A DNA stretch of 64,000 nucleotides, taken from the NCBI GenBank assembly GCA_022828595.1, contig JAKGHH010000006.1, positions 12,644,499 to 12,708,498 on the forward strand, written 5' to 3'. Positions 47,482-59,363 of the stretch are shown here, in pieces. Positions within the stretch are counted from its first letter, which is position 1. Each line of letters starts with the position of its first letter. The position numbers and the translations under genes were made by a program. The DNA comes from Nelumbo lutea (taxonomy: Eukaryota; Streptophyta; Magnoliopsida; Proteales; Nelumbonaceae). The notes beneath the pieces were generated by a model, which was given only the letters and a program-made list of their open reading frames with translations, was not told the DNA's origin and made no database searches.

Positions 47482-48424
47482 TGATGTTAGCGCATTGGGT
47501 CACTCCTAGCTTAGCACTCGCCGTGGGCTTACCTGAGAGGTACACTGAGATGAGAGGAAAGAGGAAGAAACCGCCTGGGGGTTTTCGGGCGGGAAACGCT
47601 CCTGATGCTTTAAGTTAGTATTGTGTGCAAGAAGCAAAAGGAGAACGAAGGCTAAGAGTGTGAGTTATCGGCAGGTGATTCGAAGAAAGCCTTGTTCCTT
47701 GACAATAAGCCCTTATAACTGAATTTCGTTGCTTCAGGCCCTCTGACTTCTGGCAGGGTAGGTATAGGACCACAACTGTCCAGCTCTGCCTACAGCCGTT
47801 ATAGGCAAGGCTGAGGTGGGCAATGCTCATGGGCGCATCGCTGCCAGGTACGGATGTCTGTCAGGTACGGGAATCCTTCTCTAAAGGCTGGCAGGCGTTC
47901 AACGAGAGGTACAACGCCTACTGTCCACAGATTCTGTGTCGAGTATCGGCAGTCGAGCAGGAAGCCTCCTGTGGTATACCGAACTAAGCCTCCACGAAAT
48001 ACCCTAAGTCGGGCTGTCCTTTGAGTGACAGGCTTGCCTCGAGCCGGTTATGGCCGAGCTAGCTGCGCCATGGTGTCTGTTCCATAGGGGTGTCCAGAGA
48101 AGGATCGGTGCGCTTCTTTCTTGGGAGTGGCTCGAGGTTCATCTCGGGAAGGAGCTCGGGTCTTAAAAGGGGTTCGGGCCCCGAACATGGGACCGCCCGA
48201 GATGCCTTGACACCCCCGGGGAGGAGGCGACGGGTAAGACGGCTCCCGGCCGAGTAGTTAACGCGCAGCTTTGCCGCGCTAAACTCGGTGGACCCTTCGC
48301 CTTTGAGTTTACTGCTCACGCTAACTCTGCGCTAATGCATCGCTGAGTCCACTCGTACTGAGCAAGGTCACGCCCATCTGTGTACCTGTCCTGCGAAGTT
48401 GGGTGCCACAATCACCCTCCATCA
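47482..48424 (-). repeat. Tat 5' LTR, left arm
   Basis: In element orientation it starts TGATGGAG at 48424 and ends AACATCA at 47482 (943 bases against 889 in the right arm). It ends in TGATG/CATCA like the Athila LTRs. It has inserted into Copia gag sequence, which resumes at 48425. Confidence 0.75.
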
Positions 48425-50115
48425 AAGGCCACTAAGGGTAAGAAGCAGAAGAAATGACAAAGCATTGGATGCCTGTACCTTCTGCAAGAAGACCGGCCAA
48501 TTGGAAAAGGAACTATCCTGCCTACCTAGAATCCAAGAAAGGTAATTTCGAATATTGTGGTTATAAAACCAATTTATTGGTAGCTTATGCGTCTTGGTGT
48601 ATTGACTCCGGGCTTTTCAACTCAATCGCGGCGTAACTCACTGCAAGGTTTCAATGTAAGCAAAAGGCTGAGTGAAGGAGAAAGTTACACTCTTCTTGGG
48701 GACTTCTACAAAGTGTTGCAGTTCGCGGCCATAGGAATACCGTGGACATTAATTTTTAGAGAAAGAACTATTGTACAGAAAGATTGTCTTTAAGTACAAA
48801 ATTTAAGAAGAAATTTTGATTTCTTATCTCAAAACTGTGATGCGGATGGTTATTCGGGCTCTTAATTTAGTAATACGACTTAACTATTAAAGGAAACAAC
48901 AGATTTCTCGCTTACGGGGATCTAGAGAATGGTCTCTATGTTCTACATCCTTCCCTATAACACTAACATAACCAAAACTACGTCGGCTGAAATCCCCAAG
49001 AAAAGAGTACGTGATGCAGTTAATCGCACCGTGCCGTGGCATTACCGACTTGGCCATATGCGTGTTGACTGAATCAAAAGGTTTGGTAAAGGATGGTTAC
49101 CTTGGATTTTCTAACTATAGAAGATCTTCCCACTATATTTTTTGAACCTTGCCTTCAAGGTAAGAGTGACGAAATGGCCATTTAATGGTTAAGCCTGAAA
49201 GATGTACAGGGCAACCCCACCCCACCACAAACTTGACCTTTTACATACTAATGTATGTGGTCCCTTAAAGTGTTAGGAAGCATGGAATCAACACCGTGTA
49301 ATTTACATCACACTTATAGATGATTTCAGACAAGAGGTCGAGAAACAATTAGGGAAAGCGAAATTAACCTTCGATAAAGATCGAGGTGGCGAGTATCCCC
49401 CTGCTACACAAGAATTCAGGGACTATCAAGGTCAATGCGATCAGTATTACAATTAGCTCCTTCTGCTACACCTCGACACGACAACTTAATGGTAAGTAAT
49501 TCATAGAGGAGAGGACAGTTACTTTTTGAAATAATAAGATCCGGTAAAAAACTTAAATCGTTGCACTCAGAGTTACCCACAATCCTTTTGGGATATGCAT
49601 TAGAGACCTAACGAAATAACGTGTTGAATCGGGTTCCAACCAAATCGGTTCTGAATACTCCATACGAACTTTGGACAGGAAAGAAAACAAAGTGTCAGAA
49701 CAGTGTGAAGAATTTGGAGGTTGTGCAGCACAGATAAAAGAACAAGTGCAGACAAGTTGAAAAACGAAGTCGATAATGCTATTTGTGGGCTACCCAAAAG
49801 GCTCTGTGGGTTAACTATTCTATGACCCAAAAGAGCCAGGACAGAAGGTGTTCTGCAGTGAATAAAAATCAAATCCTGGAAACGCGATGTACATCTTGGT
49901 AAAACAAATATGTCGCGAAAAGTAAAAAAGTATACTTGGATGGCAAAGAGAGCTAGAAAGTAGTAGGGAGATGTCCAAAAAACAAAAAAACATAGATACT
50001 AAAAAAAAAAAAGATAGATAGACACAAAAAAAACCTAGAAGAAATCACTTAGGAATATCAAGGACCACCAGCTGAGATAAGATAAAAAAGGTTTGCCTGG
50101 AACAGTTACCCTTGG
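48425..50115 (+). pseudogene. Copia gag/protease-integrase remnant, left arm
   Basis: Mirror of about 53376 down to 51690. On the plus strand: zinc-knuckle region (48440-48530), protease start (48590-48620), GAG-pre-integrase (49000-49160) and integrase core and tail (49250-50080). No frame longer than about 60 codons remains. Quality falls steadily towards 50115, where long A runs are inserted (49980-50030), yet short blocks still match the right arm in order (for example GGGAGATGTCC near 49965). It belongs to the same family as the 8622-23599 complex. Confidence 0.75.
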
Positions 50116-50129
50116 TAGATAAAAAAAAA

Positions 50130-50967
50130 ACCCCTGCTCGTACGGCTGGCTTCTGTCCCTCTGCGGCCTAAAGCATCATAGATAGCCATACAGCATACGA
50201 CAGTAGAGATGGCGACCCTCCTGTCGCGCTGGCTCCCTGCACGCCATGGGCTAGTTGGCCTCTAGTCGCCGCCCTCCAAGGGTCAAACCGACCTTTGGGC
50301 TGCCCTGGCTTTCCCCGCCGGCACGCAGGGGCCACCGCTGGTACGGAGTTTGCGCCTTCCCGCTCGTCTGAAAATGGGCGCCCGGGCCCATCAAGAACAA
50401 CAGACGGATGCCTCAAAAAAATAAAGACTTTCTGCCAAGGCCACCCTTTTCGCAACTGTAGGCCTAGAATTCCTCCCTTCGGCTCTCCCTCGCTGGTTAC
50501 ACAGCCCCCCACCCGCCTCTCCCTGCTTCTGACGCTTTGGCCCATGGCTTCCCTGCCTTCTGCCTGGCGCCGCTTCTTGCACCTCTCTCTCTGCCGCCGC
50601 CCCCCGCTTCCTTGCTGCTTGGTCCGGCCCCCTGGTCTGGTCCCTTACTAGTCCCTTCTGGCCTTCCGCCCGCTTATTCGGAGTTGGACCCTCCTTTTGA
50701 CATCATGCTGTCCCCTCCGTTTGCCCAGCACCTCGGCATCGAACGCCTGTGTTTCCCGCCGTCCCCGTGGGTCTCCGGTTTCTTTCTTGGTTCTGTCTGT
50801 CGTGCTTCTCTCCTTTGGCCCGCGTCGGGCTGTTCCCTATGGTGCCCGCTGGCTTCCCTCGCATTCCGGCCGCTCTTGGCGACGCTCCTATCCACTTCTG
50901 CTCTCTCCCCAACCCGCGGCGGCGGCACCGCGCGCGCGCTAGATGTCTCGGCGGCTTCTTCCACGAC
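50130..50967 (-). other. GC-rich island at the centre of the inverted repeat
   Basis: About 840 bases, GC- and pyrimidine-rich on the plus strand, unlike everything around it. Open frames on both strands (up to about 150 codons) are rich in Pro, Leu, Ser and Arg and resemble nothing I know; they are what unbiased GC-rich sequence gives. Short anchors are collinear with antisense Copia at about 17565-17800: CATCATGCTGT, TTTCTTGG, CGTGC, TTCCCT, CCTATCCACTTC, GGCTTC, CTTTCATGG. I infer a corrupted or heavily altered Copia RT-RNase H stretch. A real gene is unlikely. Confidence 0.5.
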
Positions 50968-53376
50968 TCTTTCATGGGGAAATGCTATTTAAGAATACTT
51001 TCAACATAGTTAACATTCCTACATCATTTCCAATGAGTAGAATGTCATCTACATACAGAACCAAGAAAGTAACCTTATCCCCACTGGACTTCCTAAGTAA
51101 ACACAGGGCTCATCCGGATTCTGCTTGAAGTCAAACGATTTGGACAAGCAGAGTCAAATGGGATGTTCCAACTCCTATAATCTTGCTTAAGTCCATAATG
51201 GGATCTATTAAGTTTACATACCATGTGTTCTAGACCAGCAAAAAGCAATGAAGCCTTGTGGCTGCTGGCATATAGATATTATTCAATAAAAAAGGTCTCC
51301 ATTCAGGGAATGCAGTTTTGACATCCAATTTGCCAATTCTCATATATCATAGTATAGCTGCTACAGCTGTAGACAAAGAACAAGATGCCTAATGGATTTA
51401 AAGCATGGCCACAGGCGAAAAGGTTTCTTTCATAATCGATGCCCTCTTTCTGAGTGTACCCTTTCGCCAGCAGACTAGCTTTGAAAATCACAACCCTACC
51501 ATCGGGGCCCTTCTTCCTCTTGTAAATCCATTTGCATCCAATTGGCTTTTAACCCTGGAGGGCGGATATACTAGAGTCCAGACTCCATTGGCCTTTCATT
51601 GAGTCCATCTCTACATTGATGTTCTCCACCCACTTCTGGGAATCTATGTCCAACATAGCTTCGCGCATATGTCACAGAATCATCACTCACTAGTCAAGGT
51701 TTCTACCAGGTAAATATCCTAGTCATAACCTTAGCAGACTGGTGGCCTGGATACCTAAGTGGATCTTCTAGTTGGGTCACTTACCTAGAACTATGTGGGA
51801 CATCTCCCACTACTTCTGAGCTCTCTTCATCAAGAACTACTTCCCGACAATTGGTGTCCAAGAAACTAGATAAATAAATCATCACGGTTTCCAAGGATTT
51901 GTGTATTTCGACTGCAGAACACCTTCTGCTCACTTGGGTCAGTAGAATATGGTAAGCCACAGAGCCTTTTGGGTAGCCACAAATAGCAAACGACTGTCCT
52001 TGGATTCCAACTTGTCTGCACTTGTTCTTTTATCGTGTGCTGGACAAGCCCAATACCTATAAACACACTAGATCTCGACGAATTGGTTTCTTTCCGGTCC
52101 AAAGTTCGTATGGAGTATTCAGAACCGATTTGGTTGCGAACCCGATTGCAACACGTATATCGTAGTAGTCTCTAAATGCATATCCCCAAAAGGATGGTGG
52201 GTAACTCTGAGTGCACGAGAAGTGACCGGATCATATCCAAAAAGTTAACTGTCCCTCCTCTATGAAACACCATTAAACGTCTCAGCATCGATCGACTAGA
52301 CAACAAACACAGCGAGCTAATTGTAATACTATCCCATTGACCTTTGAGTAGTCCCTGAATTCGTTAGAGAGATACTCTCGCGCACCTCGATCTTATCGAA
52401 GGGTTAATTTCTCTCCCTAATTGTTTCTCGACCTCTCTGTCTGAAATCAGATCTATAAAGGTGATGAAATACACCGTGTTGATTCCATGTCCTCAAAACT
52501 TAGGGGACCACATACATTTAGTATGTAAAAGGTCAAGTGTGCCTGTACATCTTTCAGGCTTACCATTAAATGGCCATTTCGTCATCTTTACTTGTTAGGC
52601 AAAGGCTCACTAGCTCAGGGCAACAAGAATCTTCTATAGTAGTAAGAAAAAATCCAAGGTAACATCCTTTACCAACCTTTTGATATCAGTCAACACCGAT
52701 ATGGCAACGTCGGTAATTGCACGGGCAAGATGCGATTAACTTGCATCACGTACTCTTTTCTTGGGGATTTTCAGCCGACGTAGTTTTGGTTATGTTAGTT
52801 TATAGGGAAGGATGTAGAACATAGAGACCAGTTCTCTAGTTCGCCCGTGATGCGATTGAATCTGTTGTTTCCTTTAATAGTAATCGTATTACTAAAGAAG
52901 ACCGAATAACCATCCGCACACAGTTTTTGAGATAGAAATCAAATTTATTTCTTAAATTTTGTAGCTTAAAGACAATCTTTTCTGTAACAAATCAACCACC
53001 ACAACAAGTTCTTTCTCTAAAAATTAATTCCACGGTTCCCTATGGGCCGCAACTGCAGACACTTGTAGAAGTACCCAGAAAGAGTGTAACTTCTCCTTCA
53101 CTCAAGACTTTATTGGGCTTACATTGAACCCCTGCAGTGAGTTACAAGCCATGAGTTGAGGCGCCGGAGTCAATACACCAAAGACGCATAAGCTACCAAT
53201 AAATTGCAGTTTTTAATAACACAATATTCGAAATTACCTTTCTTGGATTCTTAGGTAGGCAGCGAATAACCACCCACACAAAGTTCAACTTTTCCAATGG
53301 CCGGTCTTCTTGCAGAAGTGACAGGCATCCAATGCTTTGTCATTCTTCTGCTTCTTTACCCTTAAGATAGGCTTAT
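50968..53376 (-). pseudogene. Copia RT-integrase-gag remnant, right arm
   Basis: Minus-strand Copia, collinear with U3 from about 17797 to 19985: RT with YVDDILLIG near 51055-51030, integrase tail near 52070-51780, integrase core near 52560-52330, GAG-pre-integrase near 52790-52640, and protease and zinc knuckle (CHFCKKTGHWKS) near 53340-53285. Indels break every frame. The RT keeps YVDD, as U3 does. The Tat LTR interrupts it in gag at 53377. Confidence 0.8.
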
Positions 53377-54265
53377 TGATGGAGTGGTGATTTGGCCCAA
53401 CTTCGCAGCACAGGTACACGTGGGCGTGACCTTGCTCATACAGTGACCTCAGCATGATAGCGCAATTAGCGTGAGCATAACTCAAAGGGAAAGTCCCACG
53501 AGTTTAGCTCCGGCAACTCGCGTGTAAACTACTCGCCGGGAGCCGTCTTACCCGCGCCTCCTCCCCGGGGTCACAAAGGCACTTCGGGGGGTCCCATGTT
53601 CGGGTGCCCCGACCCCTTTTAAGAACCGCGAGCTCCTCCCAATGAACCTCGAGCCACTCCCAAGAAAGAACGCACCGATCCTTCTCTGGACACCCTATGG
53701 AACAGACACCATGGGGCAGCTAGCTCGGCATAACCGGCTACAGGCAGCCTGTCACTCAAAGGACAGCCCGACTTAGGGTATTTCGTGGGAGGGTAGTTCG
53801 GTATACCACAGGAGGGCTTCCTGCTCGACTGCCATACTCGACAAATCTGTGGACAGTAGGCTTGTACCTCTCGTTGCGCCTGCCACCTTTAGAAAGGTGT
53901 CCCGTACCTGACAGACTCGTACCCTGCAGCGATGGCCCCATGCATGCCACCTCAGCCTTGCCTATAACGGCTGTGGCAGACTGACAGTGGTGGTTATACC
54001 TACCCTGCCAGAAGTTAGAGGGCCTGAAGCAACGAAATTCAGTTATAAGGGCTTATTGTCAAGGAACAAGGTATCTTCGAATCACCTGCATAACTCACAC
54101 TCTTAGCCTTCGTTCTCCTTTTGCTTCTTGCACACAATACTAACTTAAGCATCAGAGCGTTCCCGCCGGAAAACCCCCAGGAGTTCTTCCTCTTTCCTCT
54201 CATCTCAGGTACCTCTCAGGAGCCACGCGAGTGCTAACTAGGAGTGACCAGATTGCGCTACATCA
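53377..54265 (+). repeat. Tat 5' LTR, right arm
   Basis: 889 bases from TGATGGAG to GCTACATCA. Its ends are TGATG/CATCA. Short minus-strand frames inside are meaningless. The LTR partner is outside the window, and the left-arm copy supports the borders. Confidence 0.75.
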
Positions 54266-54267
54266 TT

Positions 54268-54284
54268 TGGCGCCGTCTGTGGGA
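54268..54284 (+). other. Tat primer-binding site
   Basis: TGGCGCCGTCTGTGGGA, two bases after the LTR. This is the primer site seen in Tat-group elements, reported as tRNA-Arg complementary for Ogre-type members. I recall this from the literature and did not check it against a tRNA. Confidence 0.75.
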
Positions 54285-54414
54285 TACGCTTCAAAAGGCC
54301 TTTCTCTCTAAGCTTTCACATTTTGTTCTTCTTTGAAACAATCCAACGCCCAGCTTCCTACTATCTATATCGGACAATTCACCAGTCCCCCTCTAAGCGG
54401 ACGGAATCCCTAGC

Positions 54415-56135
54415 TTGAATGTGCCTCTCATAGTGGCACCTGTCGTCACCCCACTCCCTACTATAGTCGGTGCGACATTCACCGAACCTTCGGTCGTGCC
54501 CCCACGGCCAGCTCAAACCAACTGGAGACTTGATGCGGTTCATGCGGGCCATGCAGGCCCAAATGCAACAGTTCCAGCAACTTCAGCTCTATCAACAACA
54601 CGTACTACACTAGGTTTCCCAGTATCAGTGTCAATAGCAGTTCCCCCAGCTACCTCAACCTCAACTTCAGTAGCCGCAGTTTCTGCCTCGACACCCAGCC
54701 TCACAGCAAGCTAAGTCTCATCGCCAAGGAGCGGTCCCCCAAAACCTTTCAAAAAACCTGGCCTCCCCCCACAGCAGACAAGAGAGACTGACTACCCCGA
54801 TCTCACTGCAGGTGGATAGGTTGGGAGGGCCCCAGCTGGCCAGGTCTACGTCACCTCGGCAGTCAAAGTTTGAAACCCCGCTCCTTGAGAATCATTTCGA
54901 GGTCCTGGCAATAGACTCCAAGCAGGACCCCTCTGTTCACAGTCATCACCTATAGACTGGGATACTCCCTGCGCAGACCATTCCGGACAACGCAGAGGTG
55001 AGCAACATGAACGCCAAGCCCACCAAGAAGCAGAGACGCCACCACCGAGCTCGTCGATCTTTCACCCACGATTTGTCCGAGCTCATGGGAAAAGAAGAGG
55101 TAAGCTCAACCGAAGTCAAAGATCCCCTCCTCTTGGTTCCATCCCCCCTATCTTCCGAACTCCTCACAGTCCCAATGCCCAAAGACTTCAAGCTCCCCTC
55201 TCTTGACAAGTATGACGGGTCGTTTGATCCAAATGATCACGTAGATGCCTTTCAGTCATAGATGCACCTAGCACGAGCCAGTGAGTCGTGCATTGTGCAT
55301 GGCCTTCTCCACTACTTTTAGGGGAGCAGCCCGCACGTGGTACCGGAACTTGGCATCCGGGTCAATAAGAAGTTGGGCACAGTTTACACAAACCTTCACG
55401 TCCCACTTTGTTACTAGCAAGCGGTGTCCGTGAACTAAAGAAAGTCTCCTCAGCATAGTATAGAGAGAGGGAGAATCCATCCGAAGCTATATCAAGCGGT
55501 TCAACGATGCTTGTATATAGATACCGCACCCAGACCCTGCCATATGCCTTGCAGCAGCTAAGAAGGGCGTGACACACAAAGAGTTTAAATGGCACATGGT
55601 CGTCAACCATCCAGCGACCATAACCAAGTTCCTGAAGCTTGCGGATAGGTTCATAGCCACCAAAGAGGAGATCAACCAAAAGGGCGAGGGCGCACCCAAA
55701 AAAAGAAAGAGGGAAGGAGAGCTCTCCAGTCAAGGAGACAGCTGAAAGAAAAAGGACACAGCTCAGGGGGCAAGGCCAGGTCAATTATTCAGACCTCCTA
55801 TAGCGGATCGAGCCGATTACACCCCACTGAATGCAAAGCGGGCTGAAATCCTGATGGCGATCAAGGATGCCCCATACGTGAAGTGGCCACCCCGTCTGAG
55901 GGGGAATCTTAATGAAAGAAATAAGAATTTGTATTGCAGTTTTCACAAAGATCACGGTCACAATACCGGGAGTTGTAAAAACCTTCGCGATGAGATAGAA
56001 GAGCTCATCCGTTGCAGGTATCTAAGAAAATTTGTACAGAATAATAATAATAGTAATAAAACAGGTCGGCAAGGGGAGCGCGGTAAGGATACTCCCGAGT
56101 CCAGTAGCAGGTCGGCCGAACAACCGCAGAGGTAG
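54415..56135 (+). pseudogene. Tat gag, right arm, interrupted
   Basis: Frames at 54415-54714, 54998-55261 and 55854-56135, with linking sequence in other frames, make up a Tat gag. The N-terminal region is Pro/Thr-rich. A basic segment KKQRRHHRARRSF leads to the gag core PMPKDFKLPSLDKYDGSFDPNDHVDAF. A TAG at 55259-55261 stands where the family has Gln (SQMH). The core continues near 55262-55740, and the knuckle-like YCSFHKDHGHNTGSCKNLRDEIEELI lies at 55930-56010. Frame changes and the stop rule out a working protein. Confidence 0.75.
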
Positions 56136-56600
56136 CCTCCGGAGGAGAGGCTAGTCTGGGGAACCATCCACATGATAGTGGGAGGCTCTATCATCGCGGG
56201 TTGCACTTCAGCAGCAGCTCAGACTTTGGTTCGTGAAGCCACTCGGGAGGAGTAGAACCCCCAAAGCGGCCAAGGACAGAAGAGCCAATTTTCTTCATAG
56301 AAGATGATGCGCGAGGAGTCCACTATCCCCATGACGACATGCTCGTAATAAAGCTAAGAGTCAACAACTTGAGGTCAGGCATGGACTCGTCGACTCAGGC
56401 AACTCAGCTGACATCCTCTTTAAAGTTGCATTTGACCAGCTCCAGTTGCAGAGAATCGAGCTAAAGCCTGCAGACACTTCTTTGGTAGGCTTCAGCAGAG
56501 AAGAAGTCTGGCCCCTTGGGAAAATAACAGTACCTATGGAAGTCGGCATGTGGCCTTGTGTGATCAGATTCAAGCACGACTTCTTGGTGGTCGCAACCCT
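56136..56600 (+). pseudogene. Tat aspartic protease relic, right arm
   Basis: After gag comes GTIHMIVGGSIIAGCTS (56160-56210), the usual linker before protease in Tat elements. Near 56385-56440, in shifting frames, one reads LVDSGNSADILFKVAFDQL, which holds the catalytic D-S-G of the retropepsin fold, then RIELKPADTSLVGFSREEVWPLGKITVP (56450-56540). At least one frameshift (near 56370) and a TAG (56253-56255) break it. Confidence 0.7.
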
Positions 56601-56650
56601 CCCCCTACAATGCCATAGTAGGTTGACCGATCACCCATGTCCTATGGGCA

Positions 56651-57754
56651 GTGGTCTCCACTTACCATTTGGCTATGAAGTTCTTAATTGACTTCGGTGT
56701 GGGAGTAGCGCGGGGCGACCAGCTCGAGTCCCGTAAGTGCTACATCACCGCCCTGAAGGGAAAAACCAAGGTAGCCAATGACCTCGAGCTGGAGCAGCCT
56801 ATGGAGCAAGGCGAAGAACTAGCCACGCCAATAGAAGAAACAGTTGTGGTTCCGACCTCAGCAGCAGACCCAACTCGAATACTTCAGATTGACACTTCCG
56901 TCCAGGAACCTCTACAATCAGAACTAGTAAGTTTCTTACTTCAAAATTTAGATATTTTTGCATGGTCCGGGGCAGAGATGCTCGGTATAGACCCCGAACT
57001 CATAACTCACAAGCTGAACACTGATCCTGTAGTTAGGCCTGTTAGACAAAAGAAACGCAACCTAGCCCCGAAGCGGTGGAAAGCAATCGATGAGGAGGTC
57101 AAAAAGCTCCTTGCAACTGACTTCATAAGAGAAGTCCACTACCCGAGTTGGGTAGCCAACCCCATCCTGGTAAGGAAGGCCAACGGCAAGTGGCGCATGT
57201 GCGTCGACTACACCGACCTGAACCGGGCTTGCCCAAAAGACTGCTTCTCACTCCCCAGAATTGACCGATTGGTGGACGCAACCTTAGGGCACGAGTTGCT
57301 AAGCTTCTTGGACACCTATTCGGGCTATAACTAGATCTAGATGGACCTGGTGGATGAAGAAAAGACTGCCTTCATCATAGAATTCGGCCTATACTGTCAC
57401 AAGGTTATGCCCTTCGGGTTGAAAAACGCAGGGGCAACCTTCCAAGGCATGTAAATAAGTTGTTTGCGCCGTTAATCGGTAGAAAAGTAGAATGCTATGT
57501 AGACGACATGGTCGTCAAAACTCAATTCTCACATGAATTAATGCAAGATTTGCACTCTGTTTTTGAAATTTTGCGTAAGTTTAACATGAGACTGAACCCA
57601 AACAAATGTGTGTTCGGTGTGACCTCGGGCAAGTTCCTAGGATACATCGTTAACCGATGCGGCATCGAGGCCAACCCAAATAAAATTAAGGCCATTTTAG
57701 ATATGAAACCGCCCTGGAAGTTGAAGGAGGTTCAAAGGTTGAATGGCCGCATAG
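56651..57754 (+). pseudogene. Tat reverse transcriptase, right arm, cut by Athila
   Basis: The first frame, 56651-57334, carries the N-terminal linker and RT motifs: YPSWVANPILVRKANGKWRMCVDY, NRACPKDCFSLPRIDRLVDATLGH and SFLDTYSGYN. Two TAG codons at 57332-57334 and 57338-57340 replace the expected Gln codons. A one-base loss near 57452 shifts the frame. The second frame from 57460 has the active site YVDDMVVKT, FEILRKFNMRLNPNKCVFGV, GKFLGYIV..GIEANPNKIKAI and LNGRI. Copia-style decay is not the cause of its end: it stops where the Athila LTR begins at 57755, with CATAG as the preceding five bases. Confidence 0.85.
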
Positions 57755-59363
57755 TGATGTGTTGCTCATTGTGACACTAGCAAGTGCACTAGCCGTTCAA
57801 GTAATAAAGTAATGAGTGAAGTATCGTTCCCATGAGGATTTAGGAAACAATTACCAATACTAAATTGAACACTTCTTATCTGATCAACAAATAAATCAAA
57901 ACTCTAATGAAAGCTAAGAAATCCTAAATTAAAATCTATCTAAATCATTGGTCCAATTGCCTTCAATTCAGGTTAGAAGAGTAAGCAGTAAATGTCAATC
58001 TCAGAATTCAGCAATCTATCAATTTGGATCATTCGAATAAATCATGATTGAGCCTTTGTTTGGTGAAACCCCAAGGTCATGAACAGCCTCTCTCAAGCGC
58101 ATGTTCATCCTATGCATGAGTGACGGTTCTTCTATCTCTAGCAAGAATCTAATCCCCATGCATGCATTTCTTCAAACACTTCTAAGGCATCAATTCAAAT
58201 CTGAATTGATCACCAACTGAATTGTGCAAGTTATCTCTAACCTTGCACTCAATTCAGTTCTTGAATAGTAGATCTGAATTCCTAGAGTCTCTCTCAAGCA
58301 CTCTAGGAATTCCAAGCTGTAGATTAATTCGCCCAATCTGAAAATTGCAGATCTGAATTCTCTTTCAAGCAATTCAGATCTTGCAATCTCAGATCTGAGA
58401 ATTCAAATCTGAGTTTTGAAGGTTAGTTGGCCGAATTAATCTACAATCACACCCTTATTCAAGAAACTTCAAATACAATGCATGACCATTTGAATGAATC
58501 AAAAAGAATTAGATTGCTGAACTGAAATTTTATAAGCTGAAATACATCAAGGAAGAATGGAAACAAGGAGAAAGAAGAAAGAACATATAACTAAGAAACT
58601 GAATTCAAATCAAAAGAGAATGAAACTACAAATGATTTATTACAGAAGATCTTTGAATCACAAACTCTCAATTCGAACTCACTTTCTTCTTCTAGCTTGC
58701 TTGTCTTGAACTTCCTTCAGCCCTTCTTCTTCTTCTTCCTTGCGCCTAGCCTTCTTCTCTTCTCTTCTCTCAAGGTGGCCGAACCTCTAAGAGTGGGAGA
58801 GCCTTCCTCTCAAGCAATTGAACATTTTCTCCCTCCTAGAGGCCTCCTTATATAGTTTTTCAAGGGGGCTCTTGCCCCTTCTTGAAGCCTCTAGAATGGG
58901 GTGTATTACACCCCTCATGAACCTTCTAGAGTGCTCCCTCCTTCTCTTCAAGAAACTCCTAGAAGTTGCCGCCCCTAGCTCCCTTTGGGCTGCTATTTGG
59001 ACTACAACTTAGCTTGCTTTGGAGCTCATGTGGGCTACACTCTAGGCTGTTATTTGGGCTAAAAATGGGCCTTCCTTGCTGGGCCGAATTCTCCTCATAG
59101 CTAGGGTTTATTTTCTTGGGTTTTCTCAAGGAATTCACTTGCTCTTTTTGGGCCGAAGTGCTCTCTCTTGCTTCCACGACCGGGCTGGACTGAAATTGGT
59201 CTTTTTGAACCTTCTTTTCTTGCCTTTTTCCTTCCTTTTCTTGGATTGATTATCCCTGAAACTATTCTTAGCATTAAGCTAAATTAAGGAAAAAATTAAT
59301 AAAACCGGCATAAAAATCCATGCTAAAGTCCTCAAAAATTATAGATAAATTGTAAGTTCATCA
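57755..59363 (-). repeat. 3' LTR of Athila copy C
   Basis: 1609 bases. In element orientation it starts TGATGAACTT at 59363 and ends AACACATCA at 57755. The TATA box CTATATAAGG is at 58855-58846. It is the same family as 26734-28344 and 42130-43823. Confidence 0.9.
58846..58855 (-). promoter_or_regulatory. TATA box in the copy C LTR
   Basis: The minus strand reads CTATATAAGG, 508 bases from the LTR start, at the same offset as in copy A. Confidence 0.6.

Larger units (their letters stand above)
43824..48424 (-). mobile_element. Tat-type gypsy element, left-arm copy
   Basis: Mirror of 53377-57754. On the minus strand from high to low coordinates: 5' LTR (48424-47482), primer site, gag, protease and RT, ending at 43824 where Athila has inserted. 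Frames are more broken than in the right arm, but both arms share the double TAG in RT (here 44273-44260) and the lost G near 44140, so they are one and the same copy. The small plus-strand frames in this stretch are shadows. Confidence 0.8.
53377..57754 (+). mobile_element. Tat-type gypsy element, right-arm copy (interrupted by Athila)
   Basis: Order on the plus strand: 5' LTR, primer site, gag, protease, RT, ending in the LNGRI motif just after RT, where Athila copy C is inserted at 57755. RT motifs (NRACPKDCFSLPRID, YVDDMVVK) and the FHKDHGHNT gag knuckle place it in the Tat group of gypsy. It has itself inserted into Copia gag. The remainder (RNase H, integrase, 3' LTR) would lie beyond copy C, outside the window. 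Confidence 0.85.

Noticed and set aside
48059..48319. Minus-strand frame of 86 codons in the left Tat LTR
   Set aside because: It lies wholly inside the LTR, is not preserved in the right-arm LTR and has no known similarity.
50295..50992. Overlapping open frames on both strands in the GC-rich island as a possible new gene
   Set aside because: GC-rich sequence gives long frames by chance. Composition is Pro/Leu/Ser/Arg-heavy with no motif, and anchors match antisense Copia in order.
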